NCBI GenBank assembly: GCA_900316165.1
Contig: ONBW01000005.1
Location: forward strand, 1 to 63,294
Origin: an uncultured Lachnospiraceae bacterium
Lineage (GTDB): Bacteria; Bacillota; Clostridia; Lachnospirales; Lachnospiraceae
Direction: 5' to 3'
Length of the DNA: 63,294 bases
A model generated the notes under the pieces. The model was not told where the DNA came from and ran no database searches. It worked only from the letters and a program-made list of their open reading frames with translations. Of the stretch, positions 6,612 through 15,247 are shown piece after piece; positions within the stretch are counted from its first letter, which is position 1; each line of letters opens with the position of its first letter. The translations under genes were made by a program, and so were the position numbers.

Positions 6612-7193
6612 ATGAATGTAGTGGAGATATTTCTGCTGGGTGTCGGTCTGTCGATGGACGCGCTGGCAGTCGCGGTCTGTAAGGGCCTTGCGATGAGAAA
6701 AGTAAACAAAAAGCAATGCCTTGCGATAGCTTTTGCTTTCGGCGGCTTTCAGTGCCTGATGCCGATAATTGGCTGGGCATTGGGAAGCACCTTTGCTAAG
6801 TATATAAAGAGCGTGGACCACTGGATCGCATTTTTCCTGCTTTTATATATAGGTGGAAAAATGGCTATCGAGGCAGTCAGGGAGTGGAACAACACACAGA
6901 CTGTGGATAACTATGATCCGCCGCTCGATATAAAGGAACTGCTGATGATGGCAGTCGCTACGAGTATTGACGCTCTGGCGGTAGGGGTTACTTTTTCATT
7001 TATACCCCGCTTCAATATTCTCGGAGCTTCATCGCTGATTGGAGTTACGACCTTCGTCATCTCGTACGGCGGCGTATATCTGGGCAATATCTTCGGCTCG
7101 AAGTTCGAGAAAAAGGCCGAGCTGGTCGGTGGACTGATACTTATCGCGATTGGAACAAGGATTCTTATAACACATCTGATGGGACTGGAATAG
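6612..7193 (+). CDS. mntP: Manganese efflux pump MntP
   Basis: A 193-residue member of the MntP (DUF204) family with six membrane helices arranged as two repeats. Each half carries the acidic signature: GLSMDALAVAVCKG near residues 12-25 and ATSIDALAVGVTFSF near 115-129, whose aspartates are needed for Mn2+ export. I start at ATG 6612, 5 bp after a GGAGG; an upstream in-frame ATG at 6594 lacks a site. The predicted yybP-ykoY riboswitch and terminator in the leader indicate induction by excess Mn2+. An antiporter gene follows 13 bp downstream and is probably in the same transcript. Confidence 0.93.
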   Translation: MNVVEIFLLGVGLSMDALAVAVCKGLAMRKVNKKQCLAIAFAFGGFQCLMPIIGWALGSTFAKYIKSVDHWIAFFLLLYIGGKMAIEAVREWNNTQTVDNYDPPLDIKELLMMAVATSIDALAVGVTFSFIPRFNILGASSLIGVTTFVISYGGVYLGNIFGSKFEKKAELVGGLILIAIGTRILITHLMGLE

Positions 7194-7206
7194 GAGGAAT
7201 ATTTTT

Positions 7207-8238
7207 ATGAAAAAATTAATTGGAACACTGGCTTTTCTTGTGGCAGGGCTGATAATAGATTCACAGGTTGGCTCAAAATGGTCTGTTTTTACAATTATAA
7301 TGCTGGTAATCGGATTTGTACTGCTGATAAAAGGAGCCGATTTCTTTGTAGATGGCAGCTCATCAGTCGCCAGACAGTTTAAGATACCGGGGCTTATAAT
7401 CGGTATGACAATTGTAGCGATGGGCACTTCTCTTCCGGAGCTTTCTGTTTCGGTGACTTCATCTATAGCAGGCCACAATCAGCTCGCTGTAAGTAATGTA
7501 GTTGGTTCAAATATTTTTAACCTGATGGTAGTGCTTGGAGCATCTGCACTTTTTTCAGTGCTCGCAGTACAGGACGCAGTTATAAAAATAGATCTTCCTT
7601 TTTCAATAATAGCAGCTGCTGTTCTGGCAGTTATGTCGTTTACGATAGGAAAAGTAAACAGAGTCTGCGGCATTATCCTCCTTGCGATGTTTGCTTTCTT
7701 TATCGGTATGATGTTAAAGAGAGCTATGACGGCGCGAAAAACTGCGGCTGAAGAGGCAGAGGAAAAAGAAGTGGACGAGGATATCAGAATCTTCCCGATC
7801 TGGCAGTCTCTTGTCTATATAGCCGGCGGTATTGCCTGTATCAAGTTCGGAGGAGATTTTGTAGTAAATTCTTCTGTTACTATCGCAAGATCGTTAGGCG
7901 TCACGGAGACGCTTATCGGACTTACTATCGTAGCCTGCGGAACCTCACTTCCAGAGCTTGCGACTTCAATTGTGGCAGCCAGGAAAAATGAGCTGGATAT
8001 GGCTGTTGGAAATGTAGTTGGTTCAAATATCTTTAATATTCTGGCAATACTCGGTGTAGCTGCAGTTATCACGCCAGTCGCTATCACTTTTGAAAATACG
8101 ATAGATACCCTTGTTCTTATCGCTTTCTCTATTATTGTCTGGCTGTTCTGCTTTAAGAGTAAAGCAGTAAAAAAACCAGCCGGAATTGCTATGATCGCTA
8201 TGTATGCAGTTTATCTGGTATATATTTGTGTCAGGTAA
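7207..8238 (+). CDS. Calcium/sodium antiporter (CaCA family, YrbG-like)
   Basis: A 343-residue cation exchanger with two homologous halves of five membrane helices. Each half carries the alpha-repeat: GMTIVAMGTSLPELSVSV with VVGSNIFNLMVVLG (about 63-110) and GLTIVACGTSLPELATSI with VVGSNIFNILAILG (about 237-285). The GTSLPEL and GSNIFN signatures form the cation-binding site. The halves are joined by a charged cytoplasmic loop (EEAEEKEVDED near 180-192). It lies 13 bp after mntP and so probably shares the Mn2+ riboswitch. This suggests it may export Mn2+ as well as or instead of Ca2+; some members handle both. Confidence 0.88.
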   Translation: MKKLIGTLAFLVAGLIIDSQVGSKWSVFTIIMLVIGFVLLIKGADFFVDGSSSVARQFKIPGLIIGMTIVAMGTSLPELSVSVTSSIAGHNQLAVSNVVGSNIFNLMVVLGASALFSVLAVQDAVIKIDLPFSIIAAAVLAVMSFTIGKVNRVCGIILLAMFAFFIGMMLKRAMTARKTAAEEAEEKEVDEDIRIFPIWQSLVYIAGGIACIKFGGDFVVNSSVTIARSLGVTETLIGLTIVACGTSLPELATSIVAARKNELDMAVGNVVGSNIFNILAILGVAAVITPVAITFENTIDTLVLIAFSIIVWLFCFKSKAVKKPAGIAMIAMYAVYLVYICVR

Positions 8239-8257
8239 TTATTAATAGTTTTATAGA

Positions 8258-8293
8258 GAAAAAATACCGTGGCATTTGGCCGCGGTATTTTTA
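8258..8293. terminator. Bidirectional intrinsic terminator
   Basis: A hairpin (AAATACCGtGGC with GGCCGCGGTATTT, loop ATTT) is flanked by T-rich tracts in both directions. It lies between the antiporter gene and the convergent XRE regulator gene and can end both transcripts. Confidence 0.75.
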
Positions 8294-8307
8294 TGTTATG
8301 TCAGAAA

Positions 8308-8691
8308 TTATTGAGTATCATTTTTATCTTTTTCTGTGTGCAGGAGCATCTGAACTTCACCGAGTGCCAGATACTGACCTTTTTCACTCAGCTGCTTGTA
8401 CATACTCAGCATTTTGTTTTCAGTTATTGAAAATTTTGTTGATTCAATGAATCTGTTATCTGAATGTCCGTACAGATAGTCAGTCGTCGTTTTGAAAAAA
8501 TCACAGATTTTTAGTAGAATGTTAGGCTCTGGAAAATGCCTTCTGTTCAGGTAGCCGCTCAATGTAGATGGAGCTACATTAATCATTTTTGCAAATTCAC
8601 GGTTTTTAATATTTTTTTCTTTTAAAAGTTCTGCAAGTCTCTTTGAAAATATCATTAAAACTGGATCTGGATCTTTCGAAGATGGATTCAT
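8308..8691 (-). CDS. XRE-family transcriptional regulator
   Basis: A 127-residue DNA-binding protein. An N-terminal helix-turn-helix (about 16-70: FSKRLAELLKEKNIKNREFAKMINVAPSTLSGYLN) matches the Cro/CI type, followed by a linker and a C-terminal helical region (residues 85-127) that probably dimerises. I start at ATG 8691 because AAAGGGGCG is placed 4-12 bp upstream; an upstream in-frame ATG is possible. Two inverted repeats of the form TACGA-N5-TCGTA lie 70-120 bp upstream on its own promoter side, so it probably autoregulates and may also control the zinc-ribbon gene beyond. Confidence 0.85.
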   Translation of the reverse strand: MNPSSKDPDPVLMIFSKRLAELLKEKNIKNREFAKMINVAPSTLSGYLNRRHFPEPNILLKICDFFKTTTDYLYGHSDNRFIESTKFSITENKMLSMYKQLSEKGQYLALGEVQMLLHTEKDKNDTQ

Positions 8692-8762
8692 TTTCGCCCC
8701 TTTCAAATCCGACAACAGTTACAAAAAAAGAATACAGGAATTTAGTGAAAATTTGCTGGATA

Positions 8763-8808
8763 TACGAGAAAGTCGTAGTTTTTACGCGCAAAATACGAGA
8801 ATGTCATA
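8763..8808. promoter_or_regulatory. Paired inverted-repeat operators TACGA-N5-TCGTA
   Basis: TACGAGAAAGTCGTA (8763-8777) is a perfect inverted repeat with a 5-bp spacer, and TACGAGAATGTCATA (8794-8808) is a near copy. Their centres are 31 bp apart, about three helical turns, suiting cooperative binding of a dimer. They lie upstream of the XRE gene (minus strand) and between it and the divergent zinc-ribbon gene. Confidence 0.5.
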
Positions 8809-8920
8809 TAAAATAAATTAAAATAATTCTAATTAAAAATAATTTCAAAGAATATTGATTATTAAAAGGTACATTGAAAACCGTGTTATTTTGTTGTGGA
8901 AAAAGGGTTGGCATTTGATG

Positions 8921-8926
8921 TATAAT
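8921..8926 (+). promoter_or_regulatory. Probable -10 element of the zinc-ribbon gene
   Basis: TATAAT at 8921-8926 lies about 40 bp before the ATG at 8967, with an AAAGGAGG ribosome binding site between. No good -35 is present at 16-18 bp, so the promoter may need an activator. Confidence 0.4.
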
Positions 8927-8966
8927 AGTATCAATAGTGGCGGGTTTTTTCAAAGGAGGTATTTAA

Positions 8967-9407
8967 ATGGGCTTTTTTGATTCATTAAATGAGGCTGGAA
9001 AAGGATTCGGAGAAGCAGCAAAGGATGCTACACGTACTGCAAAACTGAATATCAAGCTTAAGAGCTTGGACGATAAGCTTTCAAAAGAATTCGAGAATCT
9101 TGGAAGAAAGTATTACGAAAGTCATAAGGACGATGATTCTGCTGAGAGCAGAAGAATTCAGGAGATTTACACTGAGATCTCAGATACAAAGGATGAGTTA
9201 GCTGATATCCGAGGAGAAGTTGTCTGCCCGAAGTGCGGCGAGTATGTGCCAAAGAACGCCAAGTTCTGCCCGAACTGCGGAAATGACATGAATATCTTTG
9301 AGGAGTCTGAAACAGTTGACGTTGAGGCCTTTGAGGAAGAGGATGCTGATGATACTGAGACAGTAAATCCTGCTGAGGACGATAAGACTGACAACAAGAC
9401 AGAATAA
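8967..9407 (+). CDS. Zinc-ribbon protein with coiled coil
   Basis: A 146-residue soluble protein. Residues about 1-80 are predicted to be a long amphipathic helix or coiled coil (FDSLNEAGKGFGEAAK, then KLNIKLKSLDDKLSKEFENLG). Residues 86-107 form a double-CxxC zinc ribbon (VCPKCGEYV...KFCPNCGNDM), and the C-terminus is a very acidic tail (EEEDADDTE). This arrangement is common in Firmicutes, where such proteins are annotated only as zinc-ribbon proteins. Function is unknown. It lies immediately before metG but is separated by 95 bp. Confidence 0.8.
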   Translation: MGFFDSLNEAGKGFGEAAKDATRTAKLNIKLKSLDDKLSKEFENLGRKYYESHKDDDSAESRRIQEIYTEISDTKDELADIRGEVVCPKCGEYVPKNAKFCPNCGNDMNIFEESETVDVEAFEEEDADDTETVNPAEDDKTDNKTE

Positions 9408-9502
9408 AACAAAAGCACATAGTATTATTAAAAAATAAACGCTGGTATTTAACGGCAGAGAGAGTTTGAAAACGATACATTATTTTTTAAGGAGTTTTAG
9501 TT

Positions 9503-11563
9503 TTGAAGAACAAGGGACCATATTACATTACTACAGCAATTGCATACACTTCAGGGAAGCCGCATATCGGAAATACCTACGAGATCATCCTCGCAGACGC
9601 GATAGCCAGGTTCAAGAGAAAAGAGGGCTATGACGTTTATTTTCAGACTGGATCTGATGAGCACGGCCAGAAGATTGAGACCCGTGCCATAGAGGATGGC
9701 TGCTCTCCAAAGGAGTTTGTCGATAAGACAGCCGCAGAGATCAAGAGACTCTGGGATATGTGCAATACCTCATATGACAGATTCATAAGGACTACAGATG
9801 AGGATCATGTAAAGTGCGTCCAGAAGATCTTCAAGAAGCTCTATGATCAGGGCGATATCTACAAGGGCTCATACGACGGTATGTACTGTACGGAGTGTGA
9901 GGCATTTTACACGAAATCTCAGCTTACTGAGGATGGAAAGTGTCCGGTCTGCGGCAGCGATGTGCACCAGATGTCCGAGGAGGCATATTTTTTCAAGATG
10001 AGTAAATATGCTCCACAGCTTATCGACTATATAAATGAGCATCCTGAGTTCATTCAGCCGGTTTCGAGAAAGAACGAGATGATGAACAACTTCCTTCTTC
10101 CGGGGCTTCAGGATCTCTGTGTATCGAGAAGCTCATTCAAGTGGGGAATTCCGGTGGATTTTGATCCAGGACACGTAGTTTATGTATGGCTTGATGCCCT
10201 TTCCAACTATATAACTGGCTTAGGCTATGATCCGGATGGCGAGTGCGGCCCATTATATAGGAAGTACTGGCCGGCAGACCTTCATCTGATCGGAAAGGAT
10301 ATCGTGAGATTCCACACGATCTACTGGCCTATTTTCCTTATGGCTCTTGGTGTACCTCTTCCGAAGCAGGTATTTGGCCATCCATGGCTCTTACAGGGCG
10401 GCGAGAAGATGTCAAAGAGCAAGGGCAATGTCATCTACGCCGATGATATGATCGACCTTTTCGGAGTTGACGCAGTCCGCTATTTCTGTATCCACGAGAT
10501 GCCGTATGAAAACGACGGCGTCATCACCTGGGAGCTGATGGTAGAGAGATACAACTCAGACCTCGCAAACACTCTCGGAAATCTTGTCCAGAGAACGCTC
10601 TCGATGTCGAATAAGTACTTCGGCGGAATCGTAGCAGATAAGGGTGCTGCCGAGCCGGTGGATGACGACCTGAAGTCAGTAATGACACAGGTCCGCGATA
10701 TCTGTATTTCAAAAATGGATACGCTCCATGCCGCAGACTCACTGACAGAGATATTCAAGCTGTTCAAGAGACTGAACAAATACATAGATGAGACTGAGCC
10801 CTGGGTTCTCGCAAAGGACGAGGCAAAGTCGGATAGACTGTCAACGGTACTCTATAATCTTGCAGATGGAATCATTACAGGAGCTTCACTGCTTTACCCA
10901 TTCCTGCCTGATACAGCTGAGAGCATAGCAAGGCAGTTTAACACCAAGCTCCGTGATTTCGATGATCTCGACAAGACCGGACTCTATCCTTCAGGCACGA
11001 AGGTTGTAGAGAAGCCTGAGATGCTTTTTGCCAGAAAAGACGTAAATGAGGTCTTAAAGCAGACTGAAGAGATCACAAAGAAGCAGAAGGAAGAATTCAA
11101 GAAACAGCAGGCTATAGCTCACGAGAATTTACGAAAGGCCGGAAAGCTTACCGCCGCGAATATGCAGGGTGATAAGAAGACTGGTGAGGTTTCATCTGAT
11201 GACGAGGATGAGGCTGTAATAGATGTGGAGAAGAAGCCACAGATTACCTATGATGACTTCTCAAAGCTCCAGTTCCGCGTTGGAAAGGTACTAAAGTGCG
11301 AGGAGGTTCCGAAGTCGAAGAAACTTCTCTGCTCACAGGTACAGGTCGGAAGCGATGTCCTTCAGATAGTTTCCGGAATCAAGAAATACTATTCCGCTGA
11401 GGAAATGGTCGGAAAGAAGGTCATGGTACTTACGAATCTTGCACCTGCAAAGCTTGCAGGTGTTGAGTCACAGGGAATGCTCCTCTGCGCCGAGGACGCA
11501 GATGGAAAGCTTGCTCTGATAGCACCGGAAAAGGATATGCCTGCTGGAGCAGAGATTTCATGA
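9503..11563 (+). CDS. metG: Methionyl-tRNA synthetase
   Basis: A 686-residue class I synthetase charging tRNA-Met. It has the HIGH-type motif PHIGNTYE at 20-27, a zinc knuckle with two CxxC pairs (CTECEAFY...CPVCGSD, near 130-150), the KMSKS loop (EKMSKSKGNV near 300), an anticodon-binding helical domain, and a C-terminal EMAP-II-like tRNA-binding domain (about 582-686: FSKLQFRVGKVLKCEEVP). The start is TTG at 9503, chosen because AAGGAG lies 8 bp upstream and the family start MKNKGPYYITTAIAY follows. It heads a run of tightly spaced genes; tatD overlaps its stop by 4 bp. Confidence 0.97.
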   Translation: MKNKGPYYITTAIAYTSGKPHIGNTYEIILADAIARFKRKEGYDVYFQTGSDEHGQKIETRAIEDGCSPKEFVDKTAAEIKRLWDMCNTSYDRFIRTTDEDHVKCVQKIFKKLYDQGDIYKGSYDGMYCTECEAFYTKSQLTEDGKCPVCGSDVHQMSEEAYFFKMSKYAPQLIDYINEHPEFIQPVSRKNEMMNNFLLPGLQDLCVSRSSFKWGIPVDFDPGHVVYVWLDALSNYITGLGYDPDGECGPLYRKYWPADLHLIGKDIVRFHTIYWPIFLMALGVPLPKQVFGHPWLLQGGEKMSKSKGNVIYADDMIDLFGVDAVRYFCIHEMPYENDGVITWELMVERYNSDLANTLGNLVQRTLSMSNKYFGGIVADKGAAEPVDDDLKSVMTQVRDICISKMDTLHAADSLTEIFKLFKRLNKYIDETEPWVLAKDEAKSDRLSTVLYNLADGIITGASLLYPFLPDTAESIARQFNTKLRDFDDLDKTGLYPSGTKVVEKPEMLFARKDVNEVLKQTEEITKKQKEEFKKQQAIAHENLRKAGKLTAANMQGDKKTGEVSSDDEDEAVIDVEKKPQITYDDFSKLQFRVGKVLKCEEVPKSKKLLCSQVQVGSDVLQIVSGIKKYYSAEEMVGKKVMVLTNLAPAKLAGVESQGMLLCAEDADGKLALIAPEKDMPAGAEIS

Positions 11564-12447
11564 TATTCGAAAGTCATGCTCATTTCGAGGATAGCGCCTT
11601 TGATGAGGATAGAGAGCAGCTGCTTCAGAAAATCCACTCAGGACTTATAGAGACAATCGTCGATGTAGGCTCTACGCTTGAGAGCAGCAGACAGGCCTTA
11701 GAACTGGCCAAAACTCATGACTATATATATGCGGCGGTCGGAATCCATCCTGAGGAGATAAAGGATTTTGGCATTCCTGGCCAGATGATTTCAGAAGAAG
11801 TAGATGGCAGGCCGTGCAGGAATTTTTATCCGAAACAGATGCCACCTGATGAGATCAACTGGCAGGATAATCCTGTGATGCTTGAGATAAAAGAGCTTGC
11901 ACAAAATGACCGCTGCGTTTCTATCGGAGAGATAGGCCTCGATTACTACTGGGTAAAGGATGAAAAGGCCAGAGCCTGGCAGAAGTATTTTTTCAAGGCG
12001 CAGCTTGAGATGGCAGCAGAGATGGACCTTCCTGTGATAGTGCATTCGAGAGAGGCGGCAGCGGATACTTTTTCAATAATGAAGGAGGCCACCGCAAACG
12101 GCGTCAAAGCCGTAATTCACAGTTATTCGTACTCACCTGAGCAGGCGAGAGACTATATAGACATGGGCTGTTATATCGGAGTCGGCGGTGTGGTCACCTT
12201 CAAGAATGCGAAAAAGCTTATCGATGTGGTCAGAGAAGCACCATTAGAGAGAATCCTTGTCGAGACCGACTGCCCATACATGGCGCCGGAGCCATTCCGC
12301 GGCATGAGAAACGATTCCGGACTTCTGCCGTATATCATAAAGCGGATAGCACAGATAAAGGAACTGACTGAATACAGAGTCATGGAAACGACAAGAGAGA
12401 ACGGATACGATTTTTACAGGATTAAAAGACCACATAAGGGGAACTGA
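11560..12447 (+). CDS. tatD: TatD-family metal-dependent deoxyribonuclease
   Basis: A 295-residue TIM-barrel hydrolase. Metal ligands expected for TatD are all visible: ESHAHFED (H6, H8), the bridging glutamate in IGEIGLDYYW, histidines in VIVHSREA and VIHSYS, and the aspartate in VETDCPYMAPEP. It is about 35-40 residues longer than usual TatD proteins; the extra length sits before the GEIGLDYYW strand and is rich in proline and charged residues. Family members are 3'-5' exonucleases on DNA/RNA. The ATG overlaps the metG stop (ATGA type), and tatD in turn overlaps rsmA, so the three genes are translationally coupled. Confidence 0.92.
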   Translation: MIFESHAHFEDSAFDEDREQLLQKIHSGLIETIVDVGSTLESSRQALELAKTHDYIYAAVGIHPEEIKDFGIPGQMISEEVDGRPCRNFYPKQMPPDEINWQDNPVMLEIKELAQNDRCVSIGEIGLDYYWVKDEKARAWQKYFFKAQLEMAAEMDLPVIVHSREAAADTFSIMKEATANGVKAVIHSYSYSPEQARDYIDMGCYIGVGGVVTFKNAKKLIDVVREAPLERILVETDCPYMAPEPFRGMRNDSGLLPYIIKRIAQIKELTEYRVMETTRENGYDFYRIKRPHKGN

Positions 12448-13310
12448 TGCCGGAGTTAGACAGCTATGAAAAAACAATGGAAGTCTTAAACAAATACGAC
12501 TTCCACTTCAAGAAAAAATACGGACAGAACTTTCTGATAAATCCTCATATACTTGAGGATATAGTAGAAGGCGCGGAGGTGACAGAGTACGATACTGTTA
12601 TAGAGATTGGCCCTGGAATCGGCGCGCTGACGCAGCATCTCGCTGAGGCAGCAGGCAGAGTCATCTGCATAGAGCTTGATGACAGGCTCGTACCGATACT
12701 TCATGACACGCTTTCTGGCTACGATAATGTTACAATAATAAATGACGATGTACTCGAAGTGGATTTTGAGAAGTTATTTGAACAGGAAAAAATAACCGGA
12801 CCCGTGAAGTTTGTCGCAAATCTGCCGTATTATATCACAACGCCTATTATTCTAGGGCTCCTGCAGAAGGATATACCTTTTGATTCTATTACTGTAATGG
12901 TACAGAGAGAAGTTGCAGAGAGGATGCAGGCGAAACCTGGGACACCGGAGTATGGTGCACTTACCCTGGCGGTTGAGTTCTATACGGAGCCAGAGATACT
13001 TTTTACAGTAAAGCCAGAGAATTTTATTCCGAGGCCGAAGGTCGAGTCGGCTGTTATTACGCTTCACAGAAAAGAGCTGACAGACGAAGAAAAAGCGATC
13101 CAGGGACCGCTCTTTAAAACAGTAAGAGCTGCGTTTAATCAGCGTCGGAAGACACTGGTCAACGCTATTTATAATGCAGGTATTTCAGACCTGTCGAAAC
13201 AGGAGATGGAAAACGCGATGTGGAATTCATGCATCACGACAACGTGGCGGGCAGAGGTATTAAGCCTCAAGGATTATATCAGGCTCGCAGAGGTGCTGAA
13301 AGTAAAATAA
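12447..13310 (+). CDS. rsmA: 16S rRNA (adenine1518-N6/adenine1519-N6)-dimethyltransferase
   Basis: A 287-residue KsgA/RsmA methyltransferase that dimethylates the two adenines in the 3' hairpin of 16S rRNA. It shows the N-terminal KKKYGQNFLINPHIL, the SAM-binding VIEIGPGIGALTQHL, the acidic IELDDRL, the catalytic NLPYYITTPI and the late motif FIPRPKVESAVI. The length is typical. The ATG overlaps the tatD stop by one base. The ribonuclease M5 gene often found between tatD and rsmA in Firmicutes is absent here. Confidence 0.96.
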   Translation: MPELDSYEKTMEVLNKYDFHFKKKYGQNFLINPHILEDIVEGAEVTEYDTVIEIGPGIGALTQHLAEAAGRVICIELDDRLVPILHDTLSGYDNVTIINDDVLEVDFEKLFEQEKITGPVKFVANLPYYITTPIILGLLQKDIPFDSITVMVQREVAERMQAKPGTPEYGALTLAVEFYTEPEILFTVKPENFIPRPKVESAVITLHRKELTDEEKAIQGPLFKTVRAAFNQRRKTLVNAIYNAGISDLSKQEMENAMWNSCITTTWRAEVLSLKDYIRLAEVLKVK

Positions 13311-14984
13311 GTGGATATCTCATCATACAGAACAGAAATAGCCTCACTTATCCGTACGATAAATAAGGAGAAGGAGACTCATAGCGAAAAAACTATTCCT
13401 TTGTGCAACAAGCTCGAAGAGTATGGTGCTGCCCAGGGAGATGACGCGCTGATAGGATACGCCTGCTTTGTCAGGGGTGAATTCTATTATCATAAGAATG
13501 ATATTCTTGGCTTTTACCGCGAAATGCTCAAGTGTATGGAGCCGCTGGAGAGAATCGGCGAGTGGGGATACTTAGCGATGGCCGATAATATGCTTGGTAT
13601 CATGTCGCTAAACCGTGGAAATGCACCATTTGCACTCGACTACTATTACAAGGCAGACACTATCTGTAAGGAGTACAGCCTTCCAGATATCGAATGGGTC
13701 ATTCAGATGAACATGGGCGCCCTGTTTCTGTCGGTAGGCAGTCCTGAGGAGGCTATAAGACGTTATAACGCCGCTTATGAATATATCCTTGCGCATAAGG
13801 ATGATATGGCTGAATTCAAGCAGTCTCTGATGGCGGCAGCGGTAGGCCTTGGCAGAGGCTATATGCAGAACGGTGACCTGGAAATGGCTTCGAGATACGA
13901 AGCTATTATTGAACTGCAGTGTACGCCGTTTATTTCAAAGAGCGAGAAGATAAACGTCTACAGTTTCCTTGCCAGATTTTACAACGAGAAAAAAGATAAA
14001 GAGAATAAAGATAAGGCTATTAAAAAGGTAATAGGGGCTTTTTCATCAGACATTCCAATAATGGATTTTTTCGATGATCTGTATGATTTTTTAAGCCTGC
14101 TGTTAGAGACCGAGGATTATGCTACTTTTTCAAGCCTTGTCGCCCCTATAAACGGCATGGTTAAAAAGACCTCTATCAAAAACATGCAGCAGAAACTTCT
14201 TGATCTTTTACTGCAGTTCTACAATGCCATAGGGGACAAAAAAAGCTATATAGAGTCAGCGGTCAGGTACTATGAGAACGAGAGCTCGATGGCACATGAG
14301 AACGACCTGATGATAAAGAGTATGATAAAGCTCAGACAGAGCTTTTATAATCTCTCAAAGGAAAACAGCGAGATAGCTGCAAAGACCCGCTCTCTCGAGA
14401 AAAAGAGTGAGACAGATCCTCTTACAGCGATGTATAACAGATTCAGGCTGAACAAATACGCGGAGATAGCTTTTAAGAAGGCAATCGATAACCAAACGGG
14501 CCTGGCAGTTGAGATTTTGGACATTGATTTTTTCAAGGAATACAATGATAACTACGGACATCAGGCCGGTGACAGAGTCATAAAATACATAGCTGACTCT
14601 ATTAAGAAGCTTCAGAAGGATAATAATATTTTTGCAGCCAGGTATGGCGGCGATGAATTTGTGATGATCTATGAAGGCTACACCAGAGAAGAAGTCTTTG
14701 GCCTTGCCAAACAGCTGAAGCAGATCATTAATTCGGGACATGTAGAGCACAAATACTCACGGACAAATACAAAGTATGTGACGATATCCCAGGGAGTTTT
14801 CTGGGGTATACCGGAAGAAGGCGGAAGCGTCTGGCACTATCTGCACGAGGCGGACGGACTACTCTACAAAGTTAAAATAAGGTCCAGAAACAGCATAATG
14901 GTTGGACATCTCCCTATCTATACATCTGGTATGGAGGAACCGACAGAGGGTGTCCTGGTTACCGAAACTGAAGATGGCGACTAA
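13311..14984 (+). CDS. TPR-containing diguanylate cyclase (GGDEF)
   Basis: A 557-residue cytosolic protein; no membrane helix is visible. Residues about 40-350 are helical repeats of TPR character (GEFYYHKNDILGFYREML, NMLGIMSLNRGN, NMGALFLSVGSPEEAIRRYNAAYEY). A coiled linker (about 355-372) leads to a GGDEF domain (about 373-535) with the intact active site ARYGGDEFVMI and the substrate segment DIDFFKEYNDNYGHQAGD. The inhibitory RxxD site normally found before GGDEF is absent. It should make cyclic di-GMP. The start is GTG directly after the rsmA stop, without a strong ribosome binding site. Two genes downstream lies an HD-GYP gene whose product should hydrolyse the same messenger. Confidence 0.88.
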   Translation: MDISSYRTEIASLIRTINKEKETHSEKTIPLCNKLEEYGAAQGDDALIGYACFVRGEFYYHKNDILGFYREMLKCMEPLERIGEWGYLAMADNMLGIMSLNRGNAPFALDYYYKADTICKEYSLPDIEWVIQMNMGALFLSVGSPEEAIRRYNAAYEYILAHKDDMAEFKQSLMAAAVGLGRGYMQNGDLEMASRYEAIIELQCTPFISKSEKINVYSFLARFYNEKKDKENKDKAIKKVIGAFSSDIPIMDFFDDLYDFLSLLLETEDYATFSSLVAPINGMVKKTSIKNMQQKLLDLLLQFYNAIGDKKSYIESAVRYYENESSMAHENDLMIKSMIKLRQSFYNLSKENSEIAAKTRSLEKKSETDPLTAMYNRFRLNKYAEIAFKKAIDNQTGLAVEILDIDFFKEYNDNYGHQAGDRVIKYIADSIKKLQKDNNIFAARYGGDEFVMIYEGYTREEVFGLAKQLKQIINSGHVEHKYSRTNTKYVTISQGVFWGIPEEGGSVWHYLHEADGLLYKVKIRSRNSIMVGHLPIYTSGMEEPTEGVLVTETEDGD

Positions 14985-15246
14985 GGTATACTACACATAT
15001 ATAGTAAGATGTGCTGACAATAGTCTTTATACAGGTTATACGACAAACCTTAAAAGGCGGCTGAAGCAGCACAATGAGGGAAAAGCCGGTGCGAAATATA
15101 CGAGATCGAGGAGACCGGTGGAGCTCGTATATTTTGAAAAATATGATAACAGGCATGATGCTATGTCAAGGGAAGTGTTGATAAAGCAGCTTGATCATAA
15201 GCAGAAAACTGCACTTATCGCCGGCTGGAAGCAGGAGGAGTCATAA
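14974..15246 (+). CDS. GIY-YIG nuclease-domain protein (UPF0213/YazA-like)
   Basis: A 90-residue single GIY-YIG domain: YYTYIVRCADNSLYTGYTTN gives the family pattern (here YTYI...YTGY), with the conserved arginine in NLKRRLKQHN, the glutamate in PVELVYFEKY, and the AMSREVLIKQ helix. Stand-alone members such as B. subtilis YazA have no proven role; a DNA-repair or RNA-related nuclease function is often presumed. It overlaps the end of the GGDEF gene by 11 bp, and the HD-GYP gene follows 1 bp after its stop, so it is translated within the same operon. Confidence 0.88.
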   Translation: MATKVYYTYIVRCADNSLYTGYTTNLKRRLKQHNEGKAGAKYTRSRRPVELVYFEKYDNRHDAMSREVLIKQLDHKQKTALIAGWKQEES

Positions 15247-15247
15247 T

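Noticed and set aside
8909-8926. TTGGCATTTGATGTATAAT as a sigma-54 promoter
   Set aside because: The GG and GC elements do not have the required 10-bp spacing and no sigma-54 activator gene is near; only TATAAT remains as a sigma-A -10.
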